From an uncultured Erysipelotrichaceae bacterium (GTDB lineage Bacteria; Bacillota_I; Bacilli_A; RFN20; CAG-826): DNA of 64,000 bases. Below the pieces are notes generated by a model. It saw nothing but the letters and a program-made list of their open reading frames with translations. It was not told the DNA's origin and did no database searches. Position 1 is the stretch's first letter. Every line of letters begins with the position of its first letter. Position numbers and translations under genes: made by a program. Shown piece after piece: positions 26,432 through 35,982 of this stretch. Where the stretch lies: positions 81,224-145,223 of the forward strand of contig CACZZG010000001.1 in the NCBI GenBank assembly GCA_902785645.1. The letters run 5' to 3'.

Positions 26432-26830
26432 ATGGCAAAGAAAGCTGATCTTCAATATTACGGCACTGGTAGAAGAAAATCTTCTATCGCTCGTGTCTAT
26501 GTCACTTCTGGTACAGGTAAAATCATTGTTAATGGCCACGATGTGAACGAATATATGCCATATCAAACATTAGTGCTTGATTTGAAACAACCACTCGTTC
26601 TCACTGGTACAGAAACTAAATATGATGTTAAAGCTGAAGTTAGAGGTGGTGGATTCACCGGCCAAGCTGGTGCAATTCGTCTTGGTATCGCCCGTGCTTT
26701 ATTAGAAGCCGGTTGTGATCGTTCAACCTTAAAAGTCGCTGGTTTGTTAACCCGTGATTCCCGTAAAAAGGAAAGAAAGAAATACGGTCTCAAAGCTGCG
26801 AGAAAAGCTCCACAATTCAGCAAACGTTAA
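26432..26830 (+). CDS. rpsI: 30S ribosomal protein S9
   Basis: 132 aa. [15 protein letters not shown] at the start and the basic tail [15 protein letters not shown], which reaches the ribosomal P site, are diagnostic. Good SD (AGGAGG) after rplM. Confidence 0.97.
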   Translation: MAKKADLQYYGTGRRKSSIARVYVTSGTGKIIVNGHDVNEYMPYQTLVLDLKQPLVLTGTETKYDVKAEVRGGGFTGQAGAIRLGIARALLEAGCDRSTLKVAGLLTRDSRKKERKKYGLKAARKAPQFSKR

Positions 26831-26879
26831 TCTTACAATATTGATATCTTTGATATCAGTACAAAGAAGCGTGCTAAGA

Positions 26880-26912
26880 GGAAGGATGAAAAGTCCTTCC
26901 TTTTCCTTTTTA
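26880..26912 (+). terminator. Terminator after rpsI
   Basis: GGAAGGA, seven-base loop, TCCTTCC, then a T-rich tail. Confidence 0.9.
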
Positions 26913-26975
26913 TTAATTATTATTGATATTTATCAACTACTAATGTATATTAATAACGCTGTCTTTTAGACACAT

Positions 26976-27052
26976 GGGCCTATAGCTCAGTTGGTTAGAG
27001 CGCGCCCCTGATAAGGGCGAGGTCGCTGGTTCAAGTCCAATTAGGCCCACCA
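26976..27052 (+). tRNA. tRNA-Ile (GAT)
   Basis: 77 nt with encoded CCA. Acceptor stem GGGCCTA/TAGGCCC, D-arm AGCTCAGTTGGTTAGAGC, anticodon loop CTGATAA with GAT, T-arm with GGTTCAAGTCC. Confidence 0.97.
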
Positions 27053-27189
27053 AATAGTAAGATTAAGAGGGAGAAATCCTTCTTTTCTTTTACACAATCT
27101 TTAATGTGTTTCTCAATCTAATCTTTATAATTAGTTTTTGTTTATAATCCTTTATATAATTAATAAGTCAAAGTGAAAGGACAATGAAT

Positions 27190-28332
27190 ATGAAGAATAA
27201 AATCATATTTTTATTGATGCCGGTAGCTTCTATGGCGTTGACCAGTTGTGGTCAGGTCATGGATTATAAGGAACATCTTGATGATTATGTTTCCTATATG
27301 GAATATCATGATAATTTCAATATTTTACAGCTCACTGACATCCACTGGAGTTATGAATCCTCCACATTAAGATCTAAGAAGTATTTAGAGAAAACTATTG
27401 CGGAAGCTGATAGACACATCAAAGAATTACAAGGCAATGACGCAAAGATTGACCTAGTTGAATTAACAGGCGATCAATTCATGCTTGCGAATACATATCA
27501 TATTGATACATTTTTGAAGTTCTTCGAACAACAAGCGGAGAAATATGGTTTCTACTATGCAGTAATATGGGGTAACCACGATAGACAAGGTCTATATAAT
27601 GCGAATTGGTTAGCTAAGAGATTCAAAGAATCTAAGCACTGTATTTATAAAGAACTTAACGATAACTTATATGGTCGTAGTAACTTTGTTATCAACTTAA
27701 CTCTTGATGGCACAAAAGATAGTGGTGCAGTTTGGCAAGTCTTCAATCTAGATTCAGGCGCATCATTCTCTGAAACCAGCTTATCTCCATTTAGAGATTA
27801 CGATTATATTCGTAAAGATCAAACTGACTGGTATGTCAAAGAACATGAAAAAGTCGGTGAAACAGTTCCAACCCTTGCTTATTATCATATTCCACAAGAT
27901 GAAAATGAAACCGCTTGGAAAGAGGTTAAAGAAAATCCTGAAGCCTACAAAAATAAATTCTTCAAACTTGAAGGGTTTGCGGATAATGGTAATGAAAAAT
28001 ATGCCTCTGATTTTATCGATGTCGCTAGAGAACATGGATTAAAAGGTGCATTTATGGGCCACGCACATAACGTTGACTGGACCGTTGAAGTCGATGGTGT
28101 AGTTATCGGTTTAGGTGTTAAAACTGGTACTGAATTATATTTCGCACATATTGATACACAATCAACTGATGTTGATATGCAAGCGGGATTAAAATCAGTC
28201 GGTATTACTGAAAACTTTGATTTAATCGGTGCGTCATTAGTCACCATCAAAGATGGTTTAAGTTTTGAATTAGAACATTTATATCTCAACGAAAGGGCAT
28301 CTGGTGATTTCACTAGTTGGGTGAAGTGGTAA
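27190..28332 (+). CDS. Calcineurin-like metallophosphoesterase, lipoprotein
   Basis: Predicted surface lipoprotein phosphoesterase, about 380 aa. Signal peptide with lipobox LTSC. Metal-binding motifs in order: DIHW, TGDQ, WGNHDRQG, YHIPQ and GHAHNVDW, the full dimetal set. ATG 27190 is eight bases after AAGGA; ATG 27184 is only two bases from it. A membrane protein gene follows two bases after the stop. The substrate is unknown; relatives act on nucleotides or phosphodiesters outside the cell. Confidence 0.87.
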   Translation: MKNKIIFLLMPVASMALTSCGQVMDYKEHLDDYVSYMEYHDNFNILQLTDIHWSYESSTLRSKKYLEKTIAEADRHIKELQGNDAKIDLVELTGDQFMLANTYHIDTFLKFFEQQAEKYGFYYAVIWGNHDRQGLYNANWLAKRFKESKHCIYKELNDNLYGRSNFVINLTLDGTKDSGAVWQVFNLDSGASFSETSLSPFRDYDYIRKDQTDWYVKEHEKVGETVPTLAYYHIPQDENETAWKEVKENPEAYKNKFFKLEGFADNGNEKYASDFIDVAREHGLKGAFMGHAHNVDWTVEVDGVVIGLGVKTGTELYFAHIDTQSTDVDMQAGLKSVGITENFDLIGASLVTIKDGLSFELEHLYLNERASGDFTSWVKW

Positions 28333-28333
28333 T

Positions 28334-29326
28334 ATGAAACGTTTATTTAATAAAGAAGATTTCTTAATATCTTCATTTGATAAAAAACAAAGAGTTCAAT
28401 CCTTAGTTATGACATGCCTAATCGTGATATTTGGTTTATTATGCGCATTTGGATTTATGAACTTCTTATATGCTTTTGCAGATATCGTTGGTTCATTTGT
28501 CAGTGGTAGTGCGGATATTGCAATTAGAGATTTAGGTAGATCCTTACCAATCTTCTTATCATTCTTTATGTGCATTTGGACATTATGGTTATTACATGAT
28601 GTCTATAGAAATGAAAGTGAAGAAAGAAGAAATAAATCGATCTTCCACAAATCAATAGTTTTACTCGCTTTCGCGGGTGTAAATATCCTTTATATTCTCA
28701 TTATGAGAATTGCTGGTAGATACCTCTCCTTAGTGGAAGGTTCTCCAACATATATCTACCCATTAGATGCTTTATTATTCTCATTATTATTTGTCTGTAT
28801 TGGTGCCTTTGGAATTATTTACTTAAAGAAATTACAAAGTAAATTACCTTATGTTGTTCCAAGTAGAGCCCCAGTAGTTGCTAAAGGAAGATTTATTCAT
28901 CACTTCTTTGTGACGATTTGGATGTTAATTGCTTTCTATGGTGGCTCAGCCTTCTTATATGGCTTATTCATTATGGACTTTGTCCATGGATATCAATTCT
29001 TTTCTATCGCTTTATTATTAGTGTTCCTCTTACCTCCATGCTATTTAGCATTTTGGGAATTCTTCTATAACAACCTTAAAGAAGAAAAAAGAAAAGAATT
29101 ATTATTACCTATCTCACTATGTGGTATTTGTTTATCAGTCATAGTGATGGTCTTATACTTTGTGGCGTTAGGCATGAACACTGATGGTCCATCTAACGCA
29201 GGATTCGGTGTCTTCCCTGTCGCCTTTACCGCGAGTGTGAATATCGCTACATTAGTGGTGGTAGTCACACCATTAATTGTCAGTGCGACCGCACTTATCA
29301 AAGCATTAATGTATAGAAGAAAATAA
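28334..29326 (+). CDS. Multi-pass membrane protein of unknown function
   Basis: 330 aa with about eight hydrophobic helices (first at residues 27-50), no soluble domain and no motif I recognise. Its ATG lies one base after the phosphoesterase stop, so the two are translationally coupled and may work together at the membrane. Confidence 0.75.
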   Translation: MKRLFNKEDFLISSFDKKQRVQSLVMTCLIVIFGLLCAFGFMNFLYAFADIVGSFVSGSADIAIRDLGRSLPIFLSFFMCIWTLWLLHDVYRNESEERRNKSIFHKSIVLLAFAGVNILYILIMRIAGRYLSLVEGSPTYIYPLDALLFSLLFVCIGAFGIIYLKKLQSKLPYVVPSRAPVVAKGRFIHHFFVTIWMLIAFYGGSAFLYGLFIMDFVHGYQFFSIALLLVFLLPPCYLAFWEFFYNNLKEEKRKELLLPISLCGICLSVIVMVLYFVALGMNTDGPSNAGFGVFPVAFTASVNIATLVVVVTPLIVSATALIKALMYRRK

Positions 29327-29340
29327 TAGTTTGTTATAAG

Positions 29341-29367
29341 AATCCCCTTTAATGGGGATTTTTATTT
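29341..29367 (+). terminator. Terminator
   Basis: AATCCCC, six-base loop, GGGGATT, TTTATTT. Ends the phosphoesterase/membrane protein operon. Confidence 0.9.
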
Positions 29368-29449
29368 CGCTTTGCTTATTTGCTTGATTAATTCGACATT
29401 TATTACATACAATAAAAGCAGCAATATATATACATAAAGGAGAAATAAT

Positions 29450-30667
29450 ATGAAGTTCAAAAAACTTATTATTGCTTTATTTGCCATTGCTCCAATGATT
29501 ATCGGTGGATGTTCTAAAAAACCAGCATCATCTTCCGAGAAAGAGCCAACATCAAGTCAAGAACCTGCACATGTTCATAGCTTTGATGAATTTGGTATTT
29601 GTAGTTGTGGTGAAATCCAAGAAAAAGAAGGTATCGAATTCGTTACCGCTGGTGATGAAAGCGCCCACCAACACCTTGGTGGTAAAGTAGCGGCGCAATT
29701 CAAATTAAAAGGCTATGCTGGTCACGGCATTACCATTGGTATTGCTTACAACTTTAATAAGACCACCGCTAAATTAAAATGGGTTGAAGGTAAAACCGTT
29801 AAAACAAATGATATTGGTGCTGGAGATTTTGCACCAGAAGTTACTGGTATTTATTACCTCCACATCGAAACAGATGAAGCTTGCACAGAAGAAAAAGAGT
29901 GCTATATCAAATATGCCTACAAAGTCGGTGCTGAACATCATTATAATGACCTTGGTTTATGTGAATGTGGTAAAACTGATGGATATAAATCCATGAACAT
30001 TGATGCCTTAACTCCAGAATTTGATTCTGAAGTTGGCACAATTCACAAATTCAAATATCAATTCCATAAAGATCACAAATACGTTGCCGCAGGTGTTACT
30101 TCCTTCCCAGCAAACGACGTTGATGTTTACTATTTCCAAAAGAATCCAGGTCAATGGGTCAAAGAATCCTTTGATAAGAAAGGCCTTGATGTCTTCAATA
30201 ATGGTGCATTCTATGTCGCTCCACAAACAGGTGATTACTGCTTAGTTATTAAAGCCACAAAAGTGACGACACATGCTGCATTCAAACTCCAAATTGATGC
30301 AAACAGTCACCAATATGAAGAATGGGGCGAATGTTCTTGTGGTTATTTCCGTGGTGAAACAATCAACACATCCACAGATGGTTCAACCAAATACGATCTT
30401 AGCGATTTAGGTAGTGGCGTTAAACGTTACTTCAGATGGAAAGTGACAAATAGTGCTTATAACCAAATGTACATCGGTGGCGATTACATCGCAGTCAAAC
30501 ACACAATTGGTTTATATCTCGAAGGTGAAAAGATTGCTGCTAGTGGTTATAACCAAACCATCAACAATCCAGCGATTAATAAATACTATTACTTAATCGT
30601 CACCAATCCAGATAGTGGCGCAATGAATACAAATGCCAAGCTTTGGATTAGAGCAAGAACAGCTTAA
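29450..30667 (+). CDS. Lipoprotein with three Cys-motif / beta-sandwich repeats
   Basis: 405 aa surface lipoprotein: signal peptide, lipobox IIGGC (C21), then a Ser/Pro/Glu linker. Three times, about 120 residues apart, it has the motif H-x-(F/Y)-x3-G-x-C-x-CG (near H43, H164 and H287), each opening a region of beta-type sequence. The first two Cys of each motif could bind metal or form a disulfide. Strong SD (AAAGGAG). Function unknown; adhesion or ligand binding on the surface is a guess from architecture. Confidence 0.75.
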   Translation: MKFKKLIIALFAIAPMIIGGCSKKPASSSEKEPTSSQEPAHVHSFDEFGICSCGEIQEKEGIEFVTAGDESAHQHLGGKVAAQFKLKGYAGHGITIGIAYNFNKTTAKLKWVEGKTVKTNDIGAGDFAPEVTGIYYLHIETDEACTEEKECYIKYAYKVGAEHHYNDLGLCECGKTDGYKSMNIDALTPEFDSEVGTIHKFKYQFHKDHKYVAAGVTSFPANDVDVYYFQKNPGQWVKESFDKKGLDVFNNGAFYVAPQTGDYCLVIKATKVTTHAAFKLQIDANSHQYEEWGECSCGYFRGETINTSTDGSTKYDLSDLGSGVKRYFRWKVTNSAYNQMYIGGDYIAVKHTIGLYLEGEKIAASGYNQTINNPAINKYYYLIVTNPDSGAMNTNAKLWIRARTA

Positions 30668-30684
30668 TTGGTAAAACTATTATA

Positions 30685-30712
30685 GAGCGCTCTTAACGGG
30701 CGCTCTTTTTTA
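30685..30712 (+). terminator. Terminator after the repeat lipoprotein
   Basis: GAGCGC, nine-base loop, GCGCTC, then TTTTTT. Confidence 0.9.
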
Positions 30713-30759
30713 TTGCAAATAAATATATGTTTTGTTAGTATTTTAGACGTTATCGACAT

Positions 30760-30834
30760 GGACACTTAGTTCAGCGGGAGAACGCTTCCTTCACACGGAA
30801 GAGGTCACAGGTTCGATCCCTGTAGTGTCCACCA
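30760..30834 (+). tRNA. tRNA-Val (CAC)
   Basis: 75 nt with encoded CCA. Acceptor GGACACT/AGTGTCC, anticodon stem CTTCC/GGAAG around TTCACAC, T-arm GGTTCGATCCC. Anticodon CAC reads GUG. Confidence 0.95.
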
Positions 30835-30900
30835 GTAACAAAACTATTTGTAAAACAAAAACAAAATAGGTATATTAATATACGCTGTAAAGCGATATAT

Positions 30901-30976
30901 GCCGTCTTAGCTCAATTGGCAGAGCAATCGATTTGTAATCGATAGGTTGTTGGTTCGATTCCGATAGACGGCACCA
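30901..30976 (+). tRNA. tRNA-Thr (TGT)
   Basis: 76 nt with encoded CCA. Acceptor GCCGTCT/AGACGGC, anticodon stem ATCGA/TCGAT around TTTGTAA, T-arm GGTTCGATTCC. Anticodon TGT reads ACA. Confidence 0.96.
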
Positions 30977-31108
30977 GAATAATTGAAAATGAGGATTTTG
31001 CAAAGCAAAGTCCTTTTTGTTTATAAAAATAGTTAAACGGTATCAATATTTTAATATCTATATCGCGCTTCGTGTGTAATACTAAAAGTATATATTGGAG
31101 GATCATTT

Positions 31109-33307
31109 ATGAAACGATTTCTGAAATATTTTATTTGTGCTGCTTTATTAGCGGGTGTTGCTACGGGTGCTGCTTTAAGTATAAATCGCTTGAAACAAAA
31201 CGATATTAAACAAGCAGAAGCTGCAACATTAACAGGTGTTTTTGGAAAACAAGAAGAACGTTATCAAAGTTCTACTAGTGATCCAACTGCCCAATATTTA
31301 TCTCGCACAAGTATGGCGACATCTTCCACTTGGGGAGGCGTCAATTTTAAAAATACCAGTGGAACATTGGCTTTGACAGTGAATGAGAATTCCTCTAACG
31401 GTAATTGGCATGGTATATATGTGGCCTTCTCTTATTCCATTACAATACCAGCTTATTCATCTGCGAATATCGCCTTCCCATGTAACCTCAACACCACTAA
31501 AGAAGCAGGTGGCCAAGCCGACCATATTGCAGAAGTGCAATTCTATGACAGCACAAGTTACGATCATCTATCTTTACTTAATCTTTGGGTGGAAAAAGAT
31601 AATCCTTCAAGAGCATCTAATATTGCTACTGGATTTACTGATGATAGTGGTGTTTATCGTATTAATTTAAGAAACAGTGGAACTCAAACCGGTAGTCATA
31701 CATTCAATAAGACATTAACTAACTACACAAGTTCAAGCACTGTAAATTATTTATACTTTGGTTTCTTTGCTTTTGTTGAACAATCAAGCACTAACCATCA
31801 ATGGTATGCAACATTATCTATTAACCCCACAGTCACACATACTGAATATCATGCTTCCACAACAATAAGTGGAACAACAACATACTATTCTACTTTCAAA
31901 CAAGCATTATATAATGCTACCGCCACATCCACAATTGATCTTTATGCTAGCGAAACATATGAAGAAGGTTTTGCAATCAATTACGATATCACATTGAATT
32001 TGAATGGCTTTACCTTAACTAGATCGAGTGCCGGTGCCTCTTTATTTGGTGTTGCCAGTAATAAAACATTTAGGATTGTCGGTGGTGGAGGAAAGCTGCT
32101 CGCTAACGGCAATAACTGTGTTATTTATGTCAATGAAGGCGGAACTTTATATACTGTAAACGTTACTTTAGAAAACACACAAAGCGGTGCCAATTGCCAT
32201 GCTATTCAAATGAATAGTGGTGGCGGTAACCTCGATTTAAAAAGTAACACTATTTTAAAAACTAGTGGTGGCGGTAATGGCATTTACACTCTTAGTGGTG
32301 GTAATAACATTAAATGCCAAGGTGTGACCACTATGACTGGAACAGCGCCTGCTATTAATTTAAATAATGCTACTGCTGAAAATAAAAATACCCTTTTTAT
32401 TGGCGGAACTTGTGTCTTTGGAAGTTATATCAGTATTTGCAATAATGCTTATACAAATTTGTATACCTATTGTGATGGTATCAATTATACTGGCAGCCAA
32501 GTCATTAATTTAAATTATCAAACACTTCCTACCCCCAATGACATTATTTTCATTATGGCGAATAACCCCGAAGGAACACAAACATATCTAAAATTTGCTC
32601 TTAAAAACGCCCCGACATATATGTCCATTCAACGTGATGCCATCGATCCTTCCAAAGCCCGATATGCTTATGTTCGTTATAACGTGACTATTAATAAGAC
32701 AAATGTTGAAGGTGGTTCAAATTCTTATTATGCCACTCATGAAAGTGATTTCTCTTTGACATTTACCGGAACCTCTAATGGATTTTACGCTTTACCATCA
32801 ACTATTGTTGTGACTATTGGTGGTATCACCAAAACAGCGGGAACTGATTATTCTTGGAATCAAACTACTGGTGTAGTGACTATCTTTAGCTCTAAGATCC
32901 TTGCTGATATTACTATTACCATTAATGGTATAGCCACTAATAAGAAAGCGGTTAACGATTTCGTTAATGCTTATATGCACATGTCTGATTACACCCAAAA
33001 CCTTGGTTATTGTAAAGATAACACCCATCATTATTACGCTAGTGCAAAACAAGCATTATTAAACTTAGGTAGTGATTGTATTAATGAATTCCGAACCAAC
33101 GATGCCTTTACTTCTGCTCTTGAAAGATATTTAGCATGGGCAAATGCAAATAATGATACAAATCCCTTTGAAGAATCATCTAGTTCAAACGCAATCAAAA
33201 CTATTGATAATAGTTATGATGTATTATTGATTATCGTTATTAGCGGTATGGTTATTTCATTCGCAGTAGTTTCAATCTTATATTTGAAAAAGAAACACCA
33301 AAAATAA
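31109..33307 (+). CDS. Large cell-surface protein with beta-helix region and C-terminal membrane anchor
   Basis: 732 aa. Signal peptide (residues 1-37, ending near QAEA), a Ser/Thr/Asn-rich extracellular body, and a region around residues 270-420 with short repeated strands (LNLNGFTLTR, FRIVGGGGKL, LDLKSNTILK) typical of right-handed beta-helix proteins. A conserved-looking alpha domain follows near 610-685 (YMHMSDY, YYASAKQALLNL, RYLAWANAN), then a terminal helix plus KKKHQ tail as anchor. Probably binds or degrades glycans or mediates adhesion; no catalytic residues assigned. GGAGG SD. Confidence 0.75.
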   Translation: MKRFLKYFICAALLAGVATGAALSINRLKQNDIKQAEAATLTGVFGKQEERYQSSTSDPTAQYLSRTSMATSSTWGGVNFKNTSGTLALTVNENSSNGNWHGIYVAFSYSITIPAYSSANIAFPCNLNTTKEAGGQADHIAEVQFYDSTSYDHLSLLNLWVEKDNPSRASNIATGFTDDSGVYRINLRNSGTQTGSHTFNKTLTNYTSSSTVNYLYFGFFAFVEQSSTNHQWYATLSINPTVTHTEYHASTTISGTTTYYSTFKQALYNATATSTIDLYASETYEEGFAINYDITLNLNGFTLTRSSAGASLFGVASNKTFRIVGGGGKLLANGNNCVIYVNEGGTLYTVNVTLENTQSGANCHAIQMNSGGGNLDLKSNTILKTSGGGNGIYTLSGGNNIKCQGVTTMTGTAPAINLNNATAENKNTLFIGGTCVFGSYISICNNAYTNLYTYCDGINYTGSQVINLNYQTLPTPNDIIFIMANNPEGTQTYLKFALKNAPTYMSIQRDAIDPSKARYAYVRYNVTINKTNVEGGSNSYYATHESDFSLTFTGTSNGFYALPSTIVVTIGGITKTAGTDYSWNQTTGVVTIFSSKILADITITINGIATNKKAVNDFVNAYMHMSDYTQNLGYCKDNTHHYYASAKQALLNLGSDCINEFRTNDAFTSALERYLAWANANNDTNPFEESSSSNAIKTIDNSYDVLLIIVISGMVISFAVVSILYLKKKHQK

Positions 33308-33319
33308 TAATTAACAATT

Positions 33320-33373
33320 AACAAAGAGGTTGGATTATTATCCAATCTCTTTTTATTACATTTATATAAAATC
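33320..33373 (+). repeat. Terminator repeat, copy 1 (left of the VbhA/Fic module)
   Basis: Hairpin AAAGAGGTTGGAT / ATCCAATCTCTTT with T tail plus the following TATTACATTTATATAAAATC. The same 51-54 bases recur at 34253-34303, differing only by three bases in the loop. Serves as terminator of the surface protein gene. Confidence 0.85.
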
Positions 33374-33469
33374 TATATAATTAAACTAGTTCTATTCTTA
33401 TTTAAAAAAAATTTTTTAAATGCTGAATATGATAATGATTATTACGACCTAATAATGTATAATATTTAC

Positions 33470-33640
33470 ATGAGTAAAAAGGCCGAAAGAATTATAAAAG
33501 ATGTTAATGCAACGATGGCATTAGAAGGAATGCCATTAAGCGATTTTGATATTGAATTAATATCTAAAGTGGTCGATGGTGAAATTACTAGAGAAGAAGC
33601 TATTAGACTCTTTAATGTTAACTTAGGAATCGATGGATAA
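33470..33640 (+). CDS. VbhA-type antitoxin (Fic inhibitor)
   Basis: 56 aa. Carries the Fic-inhibition motif (S/T)xxxE(G/N) as T15-MAL-E19-G20, followed by the C-terminal helices of VbhA (LISKVVDGEITREEAIRLF). The helix places its Glu into the Fic active site and blocks ATP binding. TATAAT (33458-33463) lies six bases before ATG 33470, so the mRNA is probably leaderless and an upstream ATG at 33455 is inside the promoter. Overlaps fic by eight bases. Confidence 0.88.
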   Translation: MSKKAERIIKDVNATMALEGMPLSDFDIELISKVVDGEITREEAIRLFNVNLGIDG

Positions 33641-34235
33641 ATACAAATATTCTTATTTAGACGAAAAAGGCATCTACTGTTATAAAAACAGTGATGTTTT
33701 AATTAATAAACTAAACATTCAAGATGAAGAAACATTTTATAAAGTTGAACGTCTATACAGCGGACTTAGACAATCTGAATTATTGAATAAGCCAATAGAC
33801 GGTGATCTAGATTTTAAACATCTAAAAGCGATTCATTTTTATTTATTTCAAGACTTGTTTTATTGGGCTGGCAAAATTAGGACTGTTGCTATTGCAAAAG
33901 GTAATTTGTTTTGCCTTCCACAATACATTGAAACTTATGCTCAAGACATCTTTGATAATTTGAGGAAGAATAATTATTTACAAGAATTATCTAAAGACGA
34001 TTTTATCAACAGTGTTACTAATTTGTTAGCGGATATAAACGCTCTACATCCTTTTAGAGAAGGTAATGGAAGAACCCAAAGAGAATTCATTAGATATATT
34101 GGGCTTAAAAATGGATATGGATTTGATTGGTCTAAGGTTGGTGTTGAAGAAAATATTGTTGCTAGTTATGAAAGTGCAAACGGGAATAATGAAAAACTTA
34201 GAATGATTATTTCTAAAATCATTTATCGGTTATAG
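33633..34235 (+). CDS. Fic domain AMP-transferase toxin
   Basis: 200 aa. Active-site motif HPFREGNGRTQR begins at H139 and matches HxFx(D/E)GNGRxxR; the flap region is FYWAGKIRT. Such class I Fic toxins transfer AMP to target proteins (often topoisomerases) when the VbhA partner is lost. Overlap with the antitoxin gene gives coupled translation with the antitoxin first. The module lies between two copies of a terminator repeat. Confidence 0.92.
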   Translation: MDKYKYSYLDEKGIYCYKNSDVLINKLNIQDEETFYKVERLYSGLRQSELLNKPIDGDLDFKHLKAIHFYLFQDLFYWAGKIRTVAIAKGNLFCLPQYIETYAQDIFDNLRKNNYLQELSKDDFINSVTNLLADINALHPFREGNGRTQREFIRYIGLKNGYGFDWSKVGVEENIVASYESANGNNEKLRMIISKIIYRL

Positions 34236-34252
34236 TTACAAAGACAAAAAAG

Positions 34253-34303
34253 AACAAAGAGGTTGGATTATCCAATCTCTTTTTATTACATTTATATAAA
34301 ATC
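34253..34303 (+). repeat. Terminator repeat, copy 2 (right of the VbhA/Fic module)
   Basis: Near-identical to 33320-33373 (three-base loop difference). It terminates fic; a TATAAT for the next gene follows at 34307-34312. Confidence 0.85.
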
Positions 34304-34322
34304 ATTTATAATGAAATAGATT

Positions 34323-35456
34323 ATGGAAATAGCTAAATCTAAACCTAGTCGTAATAGTGCTTTTGAGATATTAAGAATTATCGCAATTATCTTTATTATT
34401 GCCCATCATTTCTCAGTCCATGGAGCCTTTGATTTTTCTGAATTAGGTAATTCTTTTTTAATTACCTTTAATAGAACTTGGACAGATCTATTATTACAAC
34501 TAGGAAAAGTAGGGGTTAATCTATTTGTTTTAATCTCTGGCTATTTCTTAATTGATAATAATAAATTTAAATCCAAAAAGATTATTAGCATCATTCTTAT
34601 GATGTTTATATTCTCTATTACCTTAGGATTAATATTCTTCTTTGTAGAGAAGAAAGAATTCTCTATTTCTTTACTCCACTCGATGATATTCCCGTTTGGG
34701 GATAATCTTTGGTGGTTTATGACTTCTTATTTAGTGTTATATATCTTATCTCCACTTATTAATCGCGGGATTAAAGCGATGAATAAGAAGATGCATTTAA
34801 TATTAATTATTATTTTATTAATAATATGGTCATTACTTCCGACATTCTTATATGAGAATTATGGATATTCCATCTTTGGATGGTTTATCACTTTATATCT
34901 TATTGCTTCATATATTAAGTTATATGACATTAATTTAAAGATGAAACCATGGTTAGGAATTATTCTTTCAGTGGGTATATTCCTCATATGGTTTGCGATA
35001 AGAAATGTCTTACATGCTTATATTAATCCTGATAAGGATATCTTAAGACGTATCATCGGATGGTTTGCTTTAGATGATATGAATAACTTCGTTCAGATTA
35101 TATCTGTGATTACCTTCTTCTTATCCTTTAAAGGAATAAAGATGAAAGAAATTAAACCTATCAACTATATCGCTTCATTTACTTTAGGAATATATTTATT
35201 CCATGATCATATTGATATGAGAAAGTTCTTATGGATTACTTTATTTAAGAATGCCTCTTTTGCCGCTTCTCCATTATTAATTCTTTATTCTATAGGAATA
35301 ATCCTATTAGTCTTCCTTATGGGCTTAGCGGTGGCAATTATATATAAATATTCCATTGGATTATTAATTGATAAGTTCTTATCTTGGTTAGATAAAAAAT
35401 GTCTATATAAAATAGACAATTCATTTAATGAACCACCAATAGAAGAGAAAGAATAA
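34323..35456 (+). CDS. Acyltransferase 3 family membrane protein
   Basis: 377 aa with about ten membrane helices. N-terminal block FEILRIIAIIFIIAHHF contains the RxxA-like start and catalytic-type His of acyltransferase-3 enzymes (OafA/WecH), which O-acetylate surface sugars. It precedes the polysaccharide locus by 3 kb and may modify that polymer. No SD; TATAAT is ten bases before the ATG. Its stop abuts the stop of the convergent phosphatase. Confidence 0.85.
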   Translation: MEIAKSKPSRNSAFEILRIIAIIFIIAHHFSVHGAFDFSELGNSFLITFNRTWTDLLLQLGKVGVNLFVLISGYFLIDNNKFKSKKIISIILMMFIFSITLGLIFFFVEKKEFSISLLHSMIFPFGDNLWWFMTSYLVLYILSPLINRGIKAMNKKMHLILIIILLIIWSLLPTFLYENYGYSIFGWFITLYLIASYIKLYDINLKMKPWLGIILSVGIFLIWFAIRNVLHAYINPDKDILRRIIGWFALDDMNNFVQIISVITFFLSFKGIKMKEIKPINYIASFTLGIYLFHDHIDMRKFLWITLFKNASFAASPLLILYSIGIILLVFLMGLAVAIIYKYSIGLLIDKFLSWLDKKCLYKIDNSFNEPPIEEKE

Positions 35457-35879
35457 TTAAATATTATTTAATATATCAATAATACATTGTCTTATTTGAG
35501 AATAGACAAGTTCATATCTACCTGTATACCAAGGATCCTCTATTTCATGAATACTAGGGGTATATTTATATATGGGATATATCTTATTAGAATGTGGGAA
35601 CATTCTTAATAAAGAATACATATTCTCATTATCCATATAGAATATATAATCCGCTTCTTCATAATCTTTATAATCAATCCTTTTTGCGTAATGTCGATTA
35701 AAAGGAATGTTATGAGATAAGAGCACTCTTTTCATCGGAGGATAGATATCATTATTTATTTCTTCATATGATGTTGCACGTGACACTACATCATATTCAT
35801 TAGTTAATGATTTCATAATATATTCTGCGGCTACAGAGCGGCAGATATTACCGTGACAAACGAATATTATCTTTTTCAT
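35457..35879 (-). CDS. Low-molecular-weight protein-tyrosine phosphatase
   Basis: 140 aa. P-loop CHGNICRS (nucleophile C8, R14) and general acid D115 in EDPWYTG are intact. Such enzymes often regulate tyrosine kinases of capsule/EPS synthesis, and a polysaccharide locus starts 1.8 kb away, but no Wzc-like kinase is seen here. Confidence 0.92.
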   Translation of the reverse strand: MKKIIFVCHGNICRSVAAEYIMKSLTNEYDVVSRATSYEEINNDIYPPMKRVLLSHNIPFNRHYAKRIDYKDYEEADYIFYMDNENMYSLLRMFPHSNKIYPIYKYTPSIHEIEDPWYTGRYELVYSQIRQCIIDILNNI

Positions 35880-35982
35880 ATCTCTCTCATTTTAAATAAC
35901 TTGAAATGTTTAAGAAAAAGAAAATTGTCTTTTGAAGCTTATAAAATAATATTTATAATTATTTTTGTAGAGAGAATTAATA

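Noticed and set aside
30912-31106. Minus-strand 64-codon frame covering tRNA-Thr
   Set aside because: Overlaps a complete tRNA and its flanks; a translated tRNA complement is a common artefact.
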